This document shows, one piece after another, positions 63,623-63,637 of a stretch of 63,637 nucleotides of DNA. The stretch is from Parvibaculum sp. (GTDB lineage Bacteria; Pseudomonadota; Alphaproteobacteria; Parvibaculales; Parvibaculaceae): positions 1 to 63,637 of the forward strand of contig JAHBYK010000006.1 of the NCBI GenBank assembly GCA_019635965.1, written 5' to 3'. Position numbers and translations under genes: made by a program. The first letter of the stretch is position 1, and every line of letters begins with the position of its first letter. The notes under the pieces are model-generated. The model did no database searches. It was not told the DNA's origin and was given only the letters and a program-made list of their open reading frames with translations.

Positions 63623-63637
63623 ATGCTCGACAAGAAT
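63623..63637 (+). CDS. valS: Valyl-tRNA synthetase, start only
   Basis: The window ends with ATG CTC GAC AAG AAT (MLDKN), matching the usual alphaproteobacterial ValS opening and its conserved position after popZ. Only five codons are visible, so the call rests on context. Confidence 0.6.

Overview
This window is a gene-dense, high-GC chromosomal stretch of an alphaproteobacterium. The lineage call rests on gene pairs and families typical of that class: rpsI-argC, pcm-tolC, popZ(DUF2497)-valS, a prokaryotic NDUFS4-like Complex I accessory protein, a two-domain cold-shock protein, an aapJQMP amino-acid ABC operon, and a Rhizobiales-like PHA synthase. My impression is a Parvibaculum-like member of Hyphomicrobiales, but that cannot be proven from the sequence alone. 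I see no IS element, prophage, CRISPR array or plasmid function. The only repeat of note is an 84-bp REP-like inverted pair near 2.4 kb.

Layout. 1-15.3 kb is mostly core metabolism and repair: the end of rpsI, argC, an EamA transporter, phaC (PHA synthase), a lipoprotein, an aminotransferase-hom pair, glpX, recJ, tRNA-Glu, a glyoxalase I, a sirtuin, an SDR-fold protein with complete halohydrin-dehalogenase motifs, and a GH13 alpha-glucosidase. 15.3-22.1 kb (minus strand) is a cox/xdh-type molybdenum-hydroxylase cluster (coxG-S-M-D-E, split xdhC, and a fused molybdopterin-binding/MobA-like gene) that has no large catalytic subunit. 22.2-29.8 kb (minus strand) is a nine-gene Mrp-type cation/proton antiporter operon (E-F-G-DUF4040-B-C-D-D'-2TM-D'') with three separate antiporter-like subunits. 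Its last gene lies only 55 bp from coxG, so Mrp and cox genes form one 14-kb co-oriented block.

30-48.4 kb holds a cold-shock protein, a PaaI-type thioesterase, tRNA-Pro, an NDUFS4-like protein, tRNA-Arg, an acetylpolyamine-amidohydrolase-like deacetylase, a Sel1-repeat protein, an FAD-linked aldonolactone/alditol oxidase, a stand-alone biotinyl domain, metC, aapJQMP, and a sulfur group (sseA, cysK). It continues with a Nudix hydrolase, recQ, cfa, tRNA-Asn and a small membrane protein.

48.4-60.1 kb is an exopolysaccharide locus: polysaccharide deacetylase, two CelD/BcsL-type GNAT proteins flanking a flippase, a cupin-type Fe(II)/2-oxoglutarate oxygenase-like protein, a Wzc/ExoP-like chain-length ATPase, a Wza-like export lipoprotein, a GT4 glycosyltransferase and an O-antigen-ligase/Wzy-like protein. 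After tRNA-Cys come pcm, tolC, popZ and the first five codons of valS.

The observations most worth following are the halohydrin-dehalogenase-like gene at 12.9-13.6 kb, the cox cluster lacking coxL, the triple-MrpD-type antiporter, the oxygenase in the EPS locus, and three convergent gene pairs whose TAG stop codons share one CTAG palindrome.
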